Part shown: piece after piece, positions 24,914 through 38,276 of the stretch
Layout: each line of letters starts with the position of its first letter
Numbering within the stretch: position 1 is the stretch's first letter
Assembly: GCA_036874045.1 (NCBI GenBank)
Contig: JAZBRI010000004.1
Location: 558,001-622,000 of the forward strand
Origin: Cymodocea nodosa
Taxonomy: Eukaryota > Streptophyta > Magnoliopsida > Alismatales > Cymodoceaceae
Length of the DNA: 64,000 bases
Direction of reading: 5' to 3'
Translations under genes and position numbers: made by a program
Notes under the pieces: model-generated
What the model saw: the letters and a program-made list of their open reading frames with translations, nothing else
What the model was told of the DNA's origin: nothing
Database searches by the model: none

Positions 24914-26607
24914 TGTTTGATTAGAAATCTTGTTGTAAAATTAATTTTAAACGTATATTTATAAATTCTGTTAGAAGTAAGAAATAATTTATACAAATCA
25001 AATATTAAATCTAACTTATTTTAACTATAAGTGCATAATATCTATTATATAAATGTATAAGTAAAAGTCGATCTTATAGAGATTGAATTAAAACTTTATA
25101 CTATTTTGCTTTTTACAACCAGAGTTTTATATGTATTAAATTACACACTCTATTGACTTATTGCTAAATTTGTTAAGTTACAGCTAACATAATGAATTAA
25201 CCTTGTGGACTTAAGTTAACTCAAAAGCTTAACTAGTAACTTACAATTAAATTTGCTATTTTATAGAGAAATTTAGCCATCCATTAGACGGTTTTACAAA
25301 TTGTAAATAATACTAATTAAACTTTTAATGTTAGTTTATCTGATATTTATCATTAATCAATATTAACATTCAAATATTTCAAACAGTAACTATTAAGATT
25401 TTTAGGTATTTTGTACAAACAAATTTCAATAATCAATAATATGATTTTTTATTTTCTGAATCAAATAAACATAAAACATTTACAATACTAACAATAATAA
25501 TATTACTCACGATACAATACAACACATAAATGCTAATTATAAAAATAGATAATTAGTTTTGTTTTTGTTTTGATATGTTCCTTGAAGATAAAGCAGAAGA
25601 TGGAATGCAAATTTTCTATTGACGGTAATAAATTTCGTTACTACATATAACGTGATTATACCCTTGAAAAGTTAATCACTTACAATCATGCCTTCTCTTC
25701 CTATAGAATCGTGAACTGAAACTTGTAAGTTGATCTCTCTTAGGTATATTGGCATTAACCTGAAACTAAGGCTAGAAGTTTTACAATCTCTTGAGAAATG
25801 ATTCGGTGCTTGGTGAAAATAATTTCCCTTCTTGCGATGCGATCACTCCTTATAGTAGTTATCAATCACCATGTTTGGCTCGAAATCGACCTGACATTTG
25901 GAAAGTAACTTCACAAACCTCTGATGGTTGGTGATTGTAGTAGTTTGGTGTTAGTGTTGGTACAGTGGTATTTCAGGAAACTACTGACAATTTTTGTAGA
26001 TAGCGCAATTCTCCACAGATACACCCTACACCTTTTTCTTTGTTCTTCTCCTCTTCTTTTTATATTTCTTTCAGTAGTAACTGCCTTTGATGAAATGACT
26101 AGTTGGATATTCTTCCTTCAATTCTACAGTGGTGATTTCTTCTTCATTCCATAGGTTAAATCCTGTGTGATATGTGTAATTGTGGTTTTCCTTCAAATTT
26201 TCTATTTTTGCAACTGCTCATAGTGGTATATTAGAAAATAATTAGTTCGTGGAGTTAGTGTAATTCAACGAACTTACCTCGTCGACTTAACTATTAACTC
26301 AATGGACTTACCTCATTGAGTAAAGCTTAACTCAATGAAATTGTTACTATGCACTGTACATGATATAAATATATGCAAATAAAATATATCATGCTTAATA
26401 CTATAAAACCACACTTAAATCAGGTTTTCAATCTTTCAGAAATGATATTTAATTGACGTTAATTCCTTGAAATTGTGCACATTCAGTAATTAAGGCATGT
26501 AATCGTATAATTATGACATAATGACTTAATTCTTATATGATAAACTAAATATAATACAATTAACTATCTATTAACCATTAATATTATGCACTTTTTCATT
26601 CTAAATA
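24914..26607 (-). mobile_element. Athila-family LTR, minus orientation (solo LTR or 3' LTR of the outer element)
   Basis: About 1.69 kb, roughly 85% similar by eye to the LTR at 60637-62466 in the compared stretch and in the same orientation. In element sense it starts TATTTAGAATGAAAAAGTGC. Flanking pentamers are GTCAC (24909-24913) and GTTAC (26608-26612), one mismatch, which favours an independent solo LTR. It is also placed where the 3' LTR of the outer Athila element could be. Its U3 holds a ~50-bp stretch (26347-26396) resembling the copia LTR at 35831-35876. Confidence 0.75.
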
Positions 26608-26689
26608 GTTACATTCACCTCTTCATTTGCCTTTGACTCCTTTGCTTCAACCATCTTCACCCATGAGTACAAAAATGGACAACTTGTGG

Positions 26690-28205
26690 TGATACACAAA
26701 TGTTCTTAATTTAAACAAATTAGAATTCAAACAAGGGTTTTAACTTGACACACAAATATGAAGCTTGTATTGAATTCAAATATCTCTATATTAGAATTCA
26801 GAATGAAAATGAACTAATTGTAAAGAATATCAGAAGTGATCATAGAGGAGAATTTGAAAACAATGAGTTTGAAGAACTATACAATTCTTTTGAAATATCA
26901 CATGAGTATTCTTGTCCAATAACTCCAGCTCAAAATGAAGTTGTAGAAAGGAAAAACAGATTAGTTCAAGAGATGGTAAGAACAATTCTAAATGTATCTG
27001 AATTACCAAAGTTCTTATGAGTAGAAGTTGTTAGTATAGCATGTCACACAATTAACAGAACTCATCTCAAACCCATATTGTATAAAACAACATTTGAATT
27101 ATGGTATGAAAAAATACCAAATGTTGGATATTTTAAAATATTTGGTTCAAAATGTTTTGTCCTTAATACAAGAGATCAAAAGGACAAGTTTGATCTTGCA
27201 CTACTTGTTGGATATTCATCTAGAAGTAAGACATATAGGGTTTATTTTGAAAAGGAAAGAAGAGAAGAAGAATCCATTGATGTATCATTTAATGAAGACT
27301 TAACAAGTAAACTAAAGTAGTTGAAGATAGATAGTGAAAGTGAAGGTGAATCAGATAATTAGAAAATTTCATAGAAAAAGGAGATTACTACATTGCCAAC
27401 ATCTACCTTGACTGAAAAATTGTGGAAAGTCAAATCTAGACATCTTATTGCATAAATTATTTGTAACACCATTCAAGGTGTTCAAAAAAGAAGCAAAATT
27501 CAGAATATATGTAATTATTGTGCATTTGTATCAAAATTTGAGCCCACAATAGTTGAAGAAGCTTGTAGTAATGATTATTGGATTATGGCCATGCAGGAAG
27601 AGCTAAATCAATTTAAGAAGAATGATGTGTAGAAACTAATTGAAAGGCCCACTAGAAAATCAATCATTGGAACTAAATGGGTTTTTAGAAATAAATTAGA
27701 TAATGATAGAAGCATAATCAGAAATAAGACTAGACTTTTTGCTTAAGGTTATAACCAATAGGAGGGAATTGACTATGAGGAATCTTTTGCACCTGTTGTT
27801 AGACTTGAGGTAATTAGGATGTTACTTGCCTTTGCCAATAATATGAAAATAAAACTATTTCAAATGGACGTAAAAAGTACATTTCTGAATGGAATTTTAC
27901 AAGAAGTGTATGTAAAATAGCACTTAAGATTTGAAGATGAAGATAGACCAAACTATGTATACAAATTAAATAAGTCACTATATGGTCTGAAACAAGCACC
28001 AAGAGCATGATATGACAAGCTTAAAGGGTTCTTGCTTAAAAATCAGTTCAGTATAGAAACAACAGACAATACCTTGTTCATCAAATAAGTGAATTCACAC
28101 ACGTTAATCATTCAAATTTATGTTGATGATATCATTTTGGTGCAACAATGAAAATTTGTGTCATGACTTTCAGAACTTAATGCAGAAAGAATTCGAGATG
28201 AGTGT
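26690..28205 (+). mobile_element. Sirevirus-type Ty1/copia pol relic
   Basis: Plus-strand remains of pol. Integrase core part at 26745-27020 (NIRSDHRGEFENNEFEELYN, then NEVVERKNRLVQEM), post-integrase segment at 27078-27320 (FGSKCFVLNTRDQKDKFD), and reverse transcriptase at about 27580-28140 (GTKWVFRNKL, YVYKLNKSLYGLKQAPRA, IQIYVDDIIL). It closely resembles the pol of the copia element at 34517-56367. Several breaks. The right edge abuts the Athila 3' block at about 28206. Confidence 0.85.
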
Positions 28206-29475
28206 TCTTTCTCCTCCACCTGCAAATATATTTTCAAAAATACTCAAATTACATACAAAATATACTTACATAAAGTAGGTGGAAATTATATTATCAATCT
28301 TTTTCAAACATCTATTATTCTAAATTTTCCAATATGATTTCCAGAATAAATTTTAACTGCATATGAATCAAAACACAACTCAACTTGATATGATTAAAAC
28401 AAGAAGAATCATGAAGTGTATTTCAAATAAACAACTTCAAAAGTCTAGTCTAAATTCACACTTCAGTAGTTATAAATAACAAAGAACATACTCAATTAAA
28501 AGATATATGTACTTTTAATAAAACACTTTCATCTTTTCAGAATAGTATATATATATATATATATATTTACTTTAAAAGTTAATTTGAAAAGCTTGAATCA
28601 TATAAGAGCTTTCTAATGTACTCATGTATTGATCTTTCAGTCAACAATCTCAAATCTGATTAGGACCTTAGGATGCTAGATTTAAAGAGTCATTTCTCAA
28701 GTCAACAATCCTTACATACCTATATGCTCAAGTACAAAAGACTTGTAATTAAACAAATCAATAACCTTTCAAAGTTTTTTTCTTTATCCTCATTTTTTTC
28801 TTTTCAACACAATATATATATGTATTTCATTAATACAGATGCAATAAAGTACAAATCTCATATAATCATGCTTCTACGATCTACTAAAAAATATGAATCC
28901 ATTTTAATAAGTTCATACTTTTTACTAAAGTTTAATATGATTTACACATAAATCATTTTACAAGTATAATCACTCAAATTAAATGTATCCTTGATTATAT
29001 GCATCTCATTTAATTCAAAAATCAATAGATCAATTTTCAAGATTTCACATAAATTTCTAAAATTCAGTTAAGCATTCTGATTTCCCTTTAAAATCATAAA
29101 ATTGTTAAACTCATAAAATTTAGTAAAAATATAAGATAATTTTAGATTTGTATTAATATTAAAGTATAATAGTATCTTATGTAAGATACTTAATATAATC
29201 TTCAAGTAGTTACAATTATCAAAAAAAAATATTTTTGTAGTTTTAGTTATCAAAAGGTTTTAGATAATTTTTGGACAGTTACCATGATATTTTAGAAAGT
29301 TAAAGAGAAATTTCAAAAAGTTACAATAAAATTCATAAAAAATTTCTCAGATTCTACAGAAATTTTCAACACAATTCTAATTCCTACAATTAACAAGATT
29401 ACTTAGATTTTAATCTAATTACCTCTCCCACGTACCTACATTTGGCATTGTCCTCAATGTAAAAGATTTACAGAA
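28206..29475 (-). repeat. 3' untranslated block 'U', outer Athila copy
   Basis: About 1.27 kb, AT-rich, homologous in reverse complement to 47880-49140 of the inner Athila element and, in the same orientation, to 51523-52560 inside the copia element. Its left part has the stretch ACAATCTCAAATCTGATTAG and its right end the CATTGTCCTCAATG motif that in Athila/Tat elements lies just before a purine tract. It contains an (AT)n run near 28546-28566 and no gene. Confidence 0.75.
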
Positions 29476-29749
29476 AATATAGTATATATTAGCAAGCATG
29501 ATATAATATTTCGTTAATTTAGCACCTAAATCAATGAACTTAATTCGTTGATTTAATGAATAACTCCACGAATTATGTATGAATATAAATTCAGGATAAG
29601 TAATTAATTAATATACCTTATTTTGAACAAGATAAAAGTTTATATATTACCTACTTCGGTTAGACTAATGATTTCTCTTGGTTAAACCATTAAGATCTTA
29701 AAATATATATAATTTTTATTTTATTTTAAACATACATAGATAATTATAT

Positions 29750-31991
29750 CTACTTAATAGGACTTGAGTAGTCTTCTACTCTTATTTCTTCTATAATTCT
29801 AAAGGAACTTTTTAGAAATTTCAGAATAGGTTTAAGTCTTTGTCCATTTACTTTAAATATATTCTGATTTTTAGGATTTTCAATTTCAATAGCTCCACAG
29901 GAATAAATCTTTCGAATTATGTATGATCCTGCCCATCTAGAACTTAATTTTCCTAGATGGTTATGAAGTTTAGTCATGTAAAGATATACTTCTTGTCCTA
30001 TTTCAAAAGTTTTTGGAATAATTTTCTTATTATGTCATAACTTCATCTTCTTTTTTTCTGTTACAATTTTCAAATAAGTTTCATTCCTAAATTCTTCTAA
30101 CTCAATTAATTGTAACTTTTTATTTTAAGTAGCTTGATTTAAATTAGTGTTTAGAGTTTTTAATGCCCAATAAACTTTATGTTCTAATTCAACAGGTAAA
30201 TGACAATTTTTTTCATATATTATCCTAAAAGGTGACATACCTAGGCTTGTTTTATAAGTTGTTCTATAAGCCTAAAGTGCATCTATTAATCTATTAGCCT
30301 AATTATTTCTAGTGAGATTTACTACTTTTTCTAAGATTAATTTAATTTGTTTGTTTGCATTTTCTACTTGTCCATTTGTTTACGGATGATTTGAAGTTGC
30401 AATTTTGTGATTTACTCCATATTTTTTCATTAAAGCTTCAAAACTTCTATTACAGAAATAAGTTCCTCTATCACTAATAATAGCTTTAGGTATTCCAAAT
30501 CTAGCAATTATATTAGTTCTTATAAAATGTATTACCACTTTGTTGTCATTAGTTTTTGTAGGAATAACTTCTATACATTTAGATACATAATCCACCCCCA
30601 ACAATATATAATTAAACTGATTAGATGTAGGAAATAGACTCATAAAATCTATTCTCCATACATCAAAGATTTCAACCTTAATAATAGAATTTAGAGACAT
30701 CGTATTCCTCTTTGATATCCTTCCTATTTGTTGACATTTTAAACAACTTAAGCAATATTTGTGAGCATCTTTAAATAATGTTAGCTAGTAGTATCTACAT
30801 TGTAGAATTTTGGCCATAGTTTTCCTTGAACCAAAATGTCCTCCACATATTTGGTCATGATAGAAAGATAATATGCTTTGATATTCAATTTCTAGAACAC
30901 ACCTCCTTACGACTAAATTAGGACATTTCTTAAATAAGTATGAGTCTTCCCAATAGTAATATTTCACTCTTGAAAAGAACAATTTCTTATCTTGTCTATT
31001 CCAATCTTTAAGTGTTAAACCTGTAACTAAATAATTAACTATGTTTGCATACCAAGGCATTGTGTTTATGTGTATTAATTGTTCATTAGGAAAATGATCT
31101 TTAATTTCAATGTTTGATTTTTCTATTTGTAACATTGACAAATGATCTACTACTACATTCTCACATCCTTTCTTATCTTTAATTTTTAGATCAAATTCTT
31201 GCAATAATAATATCCACCGGATTAGTTTAAGTTTAGTTTCTTTCTTTGTTATTAAGTGTTTTAAAGCTGAATGATTTATGTATATTATCACTTTAGCTCC
31301 TATCAAGTATGATCTAAATTTTTCTATAGCAAACACAACAACTAATAATTCTTTTTTAGTAGTTGTATAATTAACTTGAGCATCATTTAGAGTTTTGTTT
31401 GCATAATGAATCACTCTAGGAGATTTTTCTATCTTGTGTCCCAACACTACTCTTATAGTAAAATTAGATGCATCGCAAATTAACTCAAATGGATTGCTCT
31501 AATTAGGTGCTTGTATTACAGGAGTTGAAATTAAGCTAGTTTTAAGCTTGAAGAAAGCTTCTTTACAATGTCTATCAAAGTTAAATGGAACATCTTTTAA
31601 TAAATTAGTTAAAGGTCTAGCTATTTTGCTAAAATCTTTAATAAATCTCTTATAAAATCCTGCATGTCTTAGAAATGATCTAATATCTTTTACTAATTTA
31701 GGTTCTGGTAGATTAGAAATTACTTTTATCTTAGCTTTGTCTACCTCCAGTCTTTTCATTGAAATAACATGTCCCAAGACTATTCCTTGTTTTACCATGA
31801 AATGATATTTTTCCTAATTTAGAACCAGATTCTTTTCTACACAACGTTTTAATACTTGATCTAAATTGTTTAAACATACTCCATATGAAGTTCCATATAC
31901 AGTAAAATTATCCATAAATATTTCTAAAAAATCTTCAATCATTCTAGTGAATATGCCTTGCATACACCTTTAAAAGGTGGTTGGTGCACTG
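29750..31991 (-). pseudogene. Athila pol, reverse transcriptase end to integrase C-terminus (fossil)
   Basis: Parts from right to left: reverse transcriptase end and connection (31798-31499; GHVISMKRLEVDKAKIKVI, then SFLRHAGFYKRFIKDFSKIA), RNase H (31447 leftwards; [20 protein letters not shown]), integrase zinc-finger part (~30850), integrase core (30700-30380; WRIDFMSLFP, then FGIPKAIISDRGTYFCNRSF), and integrase C-terminal part (29977-29750; GKLSSRWAGSYIIRKIYSCG). Athila clade. Broken, several breaks. Confidence 0.85.
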
Positions 31992-31996
31992 TATAA

Positions 31997-34245
31997 TGTA
32001 TGGATGAAACGTGTGTCAATAAAGCACAAGTTTTACATTTATAATTTAACAGCAAGCGCACGGTGCCTATTGTATTAAGTGGTGCAAGTACAGGTCATTT
32101 CCATAGGGAGTTGGTCTAAATAACTTTTATTAGATTAATTACTTGACTTATGTCATAATATAACCTGAAAACGTTCTATACATCCTACTCTTATCAAAAC
32201 AAAAGTTAGTACTATGATTGGTAATTATATTAGAAATTATACATATGTGGTTAACTAGTTAATTTAACTACTTGAAAAACACTTCCATACAATCTCATTC
32301 ATAACTCTAAAAGAACTCTCAAAATTACATAATTTGCATCCACTTATGGAAATCATTTCTTCCCAAAATACTCACTGAAAAATCATGTAAAAATATGATT
32401 TGGAAAGGATTTTAAAAGATATAAAAATCTAGCATAATTTCGAGACCTAATTCAAACCAGAGAATTATTAGTGACGAATCTAACACAGATGTGCAACATG
32501 CAGAGATCAAAACACAGATTGCGTGACTTTACAAGAAAATTCATATCTCCCTGAAATATTTATGAAATGACGTGAAACAAAATCTCAATGCAAGTTAACT
32601 TCATCTCAAAAACCCAGTTTACAGATCATAAAAATACAATTTTTACTCTGAGAAATTGATAATCAAAGACGCTTAAAAACTCTGCCCAGAACTTGCGTCT
32701 AGGTTAGAAACACCTGTCAACACTTAAATCGAAAATACCTTTCAAATGATCTCCAAAAATTACGAAACCAAAACCATTGGTAAGTAGACTCAAAAATACA
32801 TGAGATTGGATCAAAAATTATTCAAAACCGATGTCTTAGCTGAGAGAATTGAAATAATAAAAATACCCAAACTCTGTACATGATTCCCCTTGTTACATAA
32901 GCAATCATTTCATCGAACATCCTATTTACAGCCATGATATGCACATATAAACAAGATGAAAAATGCGTTTAAACTAGAATCCACATCAAGATAACATCTG
33001 GAATTAATTAACTATATGAAAACTATACTAAAATGCAATGCAATAACATTCAAACAACACAAACGTATACAAACATGACATAAAAACATGAAACAACATA
33101 CCTATGCATACATACACAACATGAACATAAAATATGCATAGGGATTTCTCTAAAATCTCACTCATACCTTGAAGAACACCTCTTCCTCAACAATGGATCC
33201 GTGGTTAGATGAAAACACACTCTTCAACCACGTTTTCCCAAGGTCTCACCCCTTGGAACGTCACCTATAGCAAGGGCCTTCCACGGTTGCAAGAGCAAGA
33301 GCAAGTGCACTCAGCCTCCTTCCACTTCCCTTGGACGTCAAAATAGAGTTTCCAGCCCCTCCTTTGCTTCTGAAGATGCTCCTTGAAACCACCCAAATCC
33401 ACACGTCAAACACCACTCCCACTTGCCGTCCAAGCTTCCTCCACCAAGACAACCAAAGTTGCCCCCCTTGGAATCCTTTGAGGACATGAATCAAGGTGGA
33501 GATCAATGGAGATGATGTTGGTTTGAGAGGGGGAACGACACCCTTGAGTGTCCACCTTCAGCCATGAGAAGAGGAGTCCTTGGAGAAGAGAATCGTCGAC
33601 GGGAATGGAAGAAAATGAGAAGAGATCCTTGGATGTGAGGCTTACTCCTCTTATTAATCTTGGTGTCTCTTGATCTTCCAAGATTGATCCAATGGTTGAG
33701 ATTTATCCCAACCCATTTTACCTTTTGATACACCATCCAAGGGCTTAGATTTAACCCTCTTATAATTCCTTAATGTCGCCTATTTTCATCAATAAAAACT
33801 CATACACAAATTAAGATTATTTAATCACATGTAGAATTATATCATGAATAATTATGACAATTATTATTGGTGCATCTATAACAATATTTCATTAAGATAA
33901 TGAAAGTATAATTTTATATTCTTATCATGCATCACTTTTATATCTTAATACTAAATCTTTGAAAAGCATAAGTGAAATTGATAAGTGAAGAACATGCATG
34001 CAATAAAATTGTGTTCCATGTAATTTATCCTAAATAACTAAGTGTCTACACATGGGCTATTAAACTTAACATTAATTCCATTAAAGGTAAATTTGTGCAT
34101 TATTTCATTTTTAATTCCTAAAAACATTCATAGCCTAAAAATATAACTTTCATGTAATTCAATATAAAAATCATATACTATGCACTTAGAATCCATAAAA
34201 TGCATGCTTTAACATATAATAAAATGCACAAATCTTAACTTTACA
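31997..34245 (-). mobile_element. Solo LTR of a second Athila-like family, TSD TATAA
   Basis: 2249 bp, starting TGTATGGATG and ending AACTTTACA on the plus strand, flanked by TATAA at 31992-31996 and 34246-34250. It splits the outer element's reverse transcriptase precisely. In minus orientation its 3' part has GACCTGTACTTGCACCAC and CACCGTGCGCTTGC, the pre-PBS signature also found in the first Athila LTR family near 38029-38080, so it is most likely a minus-oriented Athila/Tat LTR. The GC-rich part at about 33180-33740 contains short open frames that belong to the LTR and are not genes. Confidence 0.88.
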
Positions 34246-34250
34246 TATAA

Positions 34251-34511
34251 TCCGAATGACACCCCTTTAAAAACATAAATGCCATTAGGACATGTGAAAG
34301 TTGTTTTCTCTTGATCTTCTAATGCTATTGGAACTTAGTTATAACCTAAATATCCATCTAAGAAATAAAAATACTCTTGCCCTACTAACTTTTCTAACAT
34401 TTGGTCTATAAAAAGTAAGGAAAAATGATATTTCCTAGTCACAACATTCAACTTCCTGTAATCTATACACACTCTGTAGCCTAATTAAATTCTAGTAGGT
34501 ATCAGGTCATG
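34251..34511 (-). pseudogene. Athila reverse transcriptase fragment between two insertions (fossil)
   Basis: Minus-strand piece of the outer element's reverse transcriptase. It matches the stretch of the inner element's pol around VCIDYRKLNAVTRKDHF and DQMLERLAGLEYFCFLDGY. It is bounded on the left by the TATAA duplication of the solo LTR and on the right by the ATTTT duplication of the copia element. Confidence 0.85.
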
Positions 34512-34516
34512 ATTTT

Positions 34517-36097
34517 TGTAGGATCGTATGACTACACAAGAGGGGGGTGAATTGTGTATCTTTAATTTTTTCTGAAATATAATTGAAACTTTAAAACTCA
34601 AAAACAAATCGAGACATTGTTTTCATAAAATCATTTTTATTCAAGGTTTCAATTACAATATACAATTCAATTCTCCTCAGAAATTGTAGATGCAATTATA
34701 TTTCGATACCATGTATCATCTAAACAATTTCATAACTACAAACAGAGAAAACTAATTTGCGGAATATAAAACTTTTCTCCCTATTTGAGATCTTTCTTCT
34801 TCTTCTTTTTCTTCTTCAGTAATTCTTCAGTGACGAATATCTTGTCTTTTCATGCTTCACCGAATTTGCTTTCTTCTGATACTTCAAATCTTTAGTGACG
34901 AAAATCTTACCTTTTTATGCTTCACTAAACTTTCTTCCACTTGAGAGATTTTTCTTGAAGAGGTGTTTTTGATCCCTGAAAAAGATTTTTCTTTTGGTAT
35001 GCAGGGATGGTTTGATCCTTGAAAAGATTTTTCATTTTGTGTGAAATGATAAATTGATCAACGAGAATTCTATGCCTTTTATACTGTATCTTCATTTCAT
35101 GCATATCCTTCACGTTTAACCACTACCAGTTTTCCACTTCTCCACGTATTTTCTTTTTCTTTCATCGAAACACACACGTTCTAACCCACGTTTATATTTC
35201 GAATTTTCTTTAATCATCAGTCCTGGATCTCTGAAAAATTTCCTGCATAATAAACTTTCTTGTCCAAAAGTTTTTCATCAATGTAATAAGAAGTCGTTAC
35301 TTTAATGTTAACTAAACGAGTAACACAAGTATATATATAACTTAACGTTTCTAACTTAACGAGTTTCTCATGTGCCATTTCACATGACAAGTACTGTAGT
35401 TAACTCAACGAACTATGTCCGTGGTGTTATGATATCTCAACGAGCCATCTCCGTTGTGTTATGATAACTCAACGAACCAGTAATAAACAAATGTTTTTAT
35501 AATAAGAATTTTACCATGTGCAAAAATAATAACTTAAGTTTATAACGCTAACCTAATGCGTTGCCTTAGTGTTCAATATAGCAACTCAACGCGTTTAGTT
35601 ATGTTAACTTAACGAGTTAAACATGTGCACCTCACGTGATACAATACAACATTCGTAACTTATAATTTCACCACGTGTATAACACTAACTTAACGAGTTC
35701 GTCTCTTCTTTTACTCACTAACTTAACGAGTTATCATGCGACCTATTTTAACCTTTAAGCCTCTAACTTAACGAGTTCTCACGTGACCTCTATACAAACA
35801 AAACTCTAACTTAATGAGTTGTCTAAACGTGCACTGTTCATGATACAGAAGATATAACATTAAAACATATCATGCTTTTCAATAAAAACACACGTTAACT
35901 TAACGTTTAGCTAAATGAGAAATTAATGCAACGAAACGACTAGTTATTAACTTCAGATCCAATACAGACAAGTATTTATATCAGTAAGCTTTTTCTGTAT
36001 TAATTGATGATTTTAATTTCTTTTCACAAGCAATAGTAATTGAGCAAATATGATTATTTTCATTCAGCACACATCATCAAAACAAAAATACTCAACA
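34517..36097 (-). repeat. Copia 3' LTR (1581 bp)
   Basis: On the plus strand it runs from TGTAGGATCG to ACTCAACA. In element sense it begins TGTTGAGTATTTTTG. The U3 side (about 35300-35900 on the plus strand) has many AACTTAACGAGTT/AACTCAACGA motifs and CACGTG-type cores. Bases 35514-35790 share homology with the U3 of Athila LTRs in the same sense. Confidence 0.93.
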
Positions 36098-36112
36098 ATC
36101 TCCCCCTTTTTG
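36098..36112 (-). other. Polypurine tract of the copia element
   Basis: Minus strand AAAAAGGGGGAGAT directly before the 3' LTR start, the position and form expected for second-strand priming in Sireviruses. Confidence 0.88.
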
Positions 36113-36374
36113 ATGATGACAAAACCATATTAAATCAATTATGAAATATGTATAACTCAACAAAGCACCTTCGTTGGGTTAACTTTTAATTCAACAAACT
36201 TGTTTGTTGACTTAAGTTCACTTAAGCTTATTTCTATTGTTTGTGTAAATTTTACCTCTCAGAACTAAAACTCTTAAATGTCAATAATTATATAAGTATC
36301 AGTTTTCTAATTATCATCTATCAGATTATAATAACCATTCAATAGCATCTCTTTTTATAATATATATATATATG
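36113..36374 (-). other. Copia internal remnant left of the inserted Athila element
   Basis: 262 bp of AT-rich 3' internal sequence of the copia element between its purine tract and the inserted Athila LTR, ending in an (AT)n run at about 36358-36372. No coding content. Confidence 0.6.
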
Positions 36375-38230
36375 TGTTTAGAATGAAAAAGTGCATATTA
36401 TTAACAGTTAAATGATGGTTAATTGCATAATATTTAGCTTATCATATGAGAATTAAGCCATTATGTTATAATTGCACTGTTATATGCTTTAATTGAAGAA
36501 TCTGCTTAATTTTGGGGAATTAATGTTAATTTAGCACATTTATGAACTGTCGGTAAATTGCAGGTTGTGAAATTCTTAAGTATCCGAAAATGCATCTAAG
36601 CATCGGATAGTTATACCTGTAACTCTCCGGAATGTTATTTTATGTTTAAACTGCTGCTGACACGTGTTGAGAGCTGGTAGATTTACTTACGTTATAACTC
36701 GTTAAGTTAGTATAACTGCACGCGTTGAGTTACATGAAAATACACTAAGGCAACGCGTTAGGTTAGCGTTATAAACTTAAGTTGTTATTTTTTGCACGTG
36801 TTTTATAGTTAAATCAACGAAGGAAGTCCGTTGAGTTATCTGTAACTCCACGGACTATATATTTTCTAATATGCCACTATAGCGGTTGCAGAAACAGACA
36901 GTTGGAAGAAAAAACCACGTTTGCACGTATCACGCAGGAATTCAATCGCGTAGGGAGAAATAAATCATCGCCGTTGATCTGAAGGAAGGAAATCCAACCG
37001 ACCATTCAAGCAGAAGCAGTTACCACTGAAGAAATATAAAAGAAAAGAAGAAAAAAAAGAAAGGGTGTGATCGATGGACAACCAGTGTATATAGAGGAGG
37101 AGCACCGAGCTTTCTGCAGACAGTATCGACGATTCTCCGAAGTATCACACCAACCATCGTATCACCACCATAATCACCAATCATCGGAGGTCTGTGAGGA
37201 TACTTGCCTGATGTCGGGTCGATTCTGAGCCAAACACAGTGCCTGACAACCACTATGAGGAGTGATCGCGTCGCGGGAAGGGAAGACATTTTCACCAAGC
37301 GCCGACTCATATTTTAGGAGATCGTAAAGCTTTTAGCCTTGGCTTTGGGTTGATGCCTGTATGCTGAAGAGGAGATCATCTTGCAATTCTGGACTCGCGA
37401 TTCTATAGGGAGAGGAGAAAGAATTGTAAGTGGTTCAATTTTCAGTGGTGTAATCGCGTTGCAAGCAGTGTCGGAAGTATTTACTGTCAAGTGAAATTAA
37501 TTTACATTTCACCTTTCGCCCATCACATCAAAACAAAAATACCAAAAACAATTTATCTTTGTTTGTATGTTGTATTTGAGTGTTGTATTGTTGGTGTTGT
37601 ATCGTAATTAATGTTATCTGTATCAATTTTATGAGTGTTTTATGTTAGTTTTAATTTTACAGTTTACTGAAATTGGTTCGTACAAAACAACTTAAAGATT
37701 TTAATGGTTACTGTTTGAATCATCTGAATGTTAGTATTGCATAATGATAAATCCAATGTTAACTAGCATTAAAAAAACTTAATTGATGTTATTTACAATC
37801 TGTGGAATCGCCCAATGGTTGGCCAAATTCCTCTGTAATTAGCAATATTATAAAGAAGAGACAGGCTCATGGAGTTAACTTAAGTCCACGAGGATAGTCC
37901 ATTGAGTTATCCATAATTCAACGAACTTAGTCTGTTGAGTTAACTGTAACTCAACGGAGTGCTTATTGAATATAAATTTGAATTGTTCACAATCAAATAT
38001 TTCTTAAATTCGTCAGCAATTCCATATGGGATCGACCTGTACTTGCACATTGAGACAATCGACACTGTGCACTTGCAATTAAAGTACAAATTGGAATTAA
38101 TATCTAAATTGTATTAAAGGTTGTTTGTTTACTTCTAAAAGAAAGAATAGGCATAAAGATAAATTAACTAAGTAAAAATAGAAGTAACAAATCCAAGTTT
38201 TTCTAGTGTAGTGCTGGGAAAACACGAACA
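36375..38230 (+). repeat. 5' LTR of the inner Athila element (1856 bp)
   Basis: Starts TGTTTAGAATG and ends AACACGAACA, seven bases before the PBS. U3 bases ~36690-36805 match the copia LTR in element sense. The R/U5 side has the Athila-type stretch GGGATCGACCTGTACTTGCA near 38031 and, at 37870-37962, hairpin-like GTTGAGTTA/TAACTCAAC motifs. Confidence 0.9.
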
Positions 38231-38237
38231 AGTTTTA

Positions 38238-38255
38238 TGGCGCCGTTGCTGGGGA
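38238..38255 (+). other. Primer binding site, tRNA-Asp type
   Basis: TGGCGCCGTTGCTGGGGA matches the Athila-clade primer binding site complementary to the 3' end of tRNA-Asp, with one change from the common form TGGCGCCGTTGCCGGGGA. Confidence 0.92.
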
Positions 38256-38276
38256 ATTAAATTGAATTGAACTGAA

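Noticed and set aside
24516-24964. Overlapping frames on both strands
   Set aside because: GC-richer patch, but neither frame resembles a known family and the longer one runs into the Athila LTR at 24914.
33261-33736. Three minus-strand frames of 77-91 codons
   Set aside because: They lie wholly inside a solo LTR with exact flanking duplications (31997-34245). Their sequences are low in information and match no family.
37020-37310. 96-codon minus-strand frame
   Set aside because: It sits in the R/U5 part of the Athila 5' LTR, and the equivalent region recurs in the other family LTRs (63316-63504 region), so it is LTR sequence and not a gene.
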